DNA from: Parapristionchus giblindavisi
Taxonomy: Eukaryota > Nematoda > Chromadorea > Rhabditida > Diplogasteridae
Reading direction: 5' to 3'
Assembly: GCA_943737045.1 (NCBI GenBank)
Contig: CALSFV010000484.1
Location: forward strand, 1 to 64,000
DNA: 64,000 bases
Shown: positions 63,516-64,000 of the stretch, piece by piece
Position numbering within the stretch: the stretch's first letter is position 1
Layout of the letters: each line of letters opens with the position of its first letter
Position numbers and translations under genes: made by a program
Notes under the pieces: model-generated
Databases searched by the model: none
Seen by the model: the letters and a program-made list of their open reading frames with translations, nothing else
Told to the model about the DNA's origin: nothing

Positions 63516-64000
63516 GATGAGATATACCAGAAAGAGGATGAGATATACCAGAAAGGGGATGAGATATACCAGAAAGAGGATGAGATATACCAGATAGAGG
63601 ATGAGATATACCAGAAAGGGGATGAGATATACCAGAAAGAGGATGAGATATACCAAAAAGAGGATGAGATATACCAGAAAGAGGATGAGATATACCAGAA
63701 AGAGGATGAGATATACCAGAAAGAGGATGAGATATACCAGAAAGAGGATGAGATATACCAGAAAGAGGATGAGATATACCAGAAAGAGGATGAGATATAC
63801 CATAAAGAGGATGTGATATACCAGAAAGAGGATGAGATATACCAGAAAGAGGATGAGATATACCAGAAAGAGGATGAGATATACCAGAAAGAGGATGAGA
63901 TATACCAGAAATGGGATGAGATATAGCAGAAAGGGGATGAGATATACCAGGAAGAGGATGAGATATACCAGAAAGAGGATGAGATATACCAGAAAGAGGA
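63516..64000 (+). repeat. 21-bp array, right-edge block
   Basis: About 23 units, cut by the window end. The same order as the start of the preceding block, including the private AAATGGGATG unit (near 63912), so spacers 20 and 21 with their right flanks are a recent tandem duplication. The array evidently continues beyond the window. Confidence 0.94.

Larger units (their letters stand above)
1..64000 (+). repeat. 21-bp satellite array, whole window
   Basis: A 21-bp unit (GATGAGATAT then ACCAGAAAGAG) repeats head to tail across the window, interrupted only by 21 palindromic spacers. The plus strand of the unit is 16/21 purine, with 6 G against 2 C, so strand asymmetry is strong throughout. The main variant is A to G at unit position 20 (GAG/GGG); others are G21C, C12A, C12G, A9G, A9T, G6T, A7C, A11T, A17T, A17C, G15A, G15T and A5T. 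Five of six frames lack a stop in the consensus: DEIYQKE and MRYTRKR on plus, LFLVYLI, SSFWYIS and HPLSGIS on minus. This opens long frames everywhere without implying genes. The array runs off both window ends. I do not recognise it as a named satellite family. Confidence 0.98.

Noticed and set aside
1..64000. CRISPR array
   Set aside because: The 21-bp units abut directly with no unique spacers, and the 253-bp spacers are all the same sequence.

Overview
The whole 64-kb window is satellite DNA. I find no credible protein-coding gene, tRNA, rRNA, CRISPR array or promoter. About 92% of it is a direct tandem array of one 21-bp unit, GATGAGATAT followed by ACCAGAAAGAG. The rest is 21 copies of one 253-bp palindromic spacer, all in the same orientation and all in the same phase of the 21-bp unit. 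Tens of kilobases of tandem repeat with higher-order repeats and a MITE-like inverted-repeat insert suggest a eukaryotic chromosome, probably pericentromeric, subtelomeric or other heterochromatin. Nothing here identifies the species.

Units differ mainly at a few positions. I name them by their variable end: E (ends GAG, the commonest), G (ends GGG), D (ends GAC), I (CAGATAGAG), K (CAAAAAGAG). Rarer markers are TAA and TAG (CC to AC or GC at unit position 12), CTAT (position 7), TTTACC (position 9) and GATGATAT (position 6). Strings of these variants act as barcodes that show which stretches are copies of each other.

Layout. 1-10.9 kb has six spacers; 1.2-5.5 kb holds three almost identical 1,430/1,432-bp higher-order repeats. 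10.9-38.7 kb is a 27.7-kb array of about 1,321 units with no spacer, containing higher-order repeats of its own (periods near 1,050, 1,449, 1,722 and 2,100 bp) and a segment dense in small indels at 17.2-25.0 kb. 38.7-64 kb has fifteen spacers, closely packed after 49.3 kb, with repeat lengths from 486 to 1,852 bp. Four places carry a spacer-flank barcode without the spacer.

Origin, as inferred. The spacer has 82-bp inverted arms, ends in TGCGGTG...CACCGCA, and is bracketed by GAT on both sides, where an uninterrupted unit has a single GAT. This fits one insertion of a small non-autonomous inverted-repeat element with a 3-bp target duplication, followed by spread of spacer plus flanks through unequal exchange. 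The very long open frames (up to 2,285 codons) arise because a 21-bp unit is divisible by three and five of its six frames lack a stop. The variants and indels show no sign of selection on a protein.
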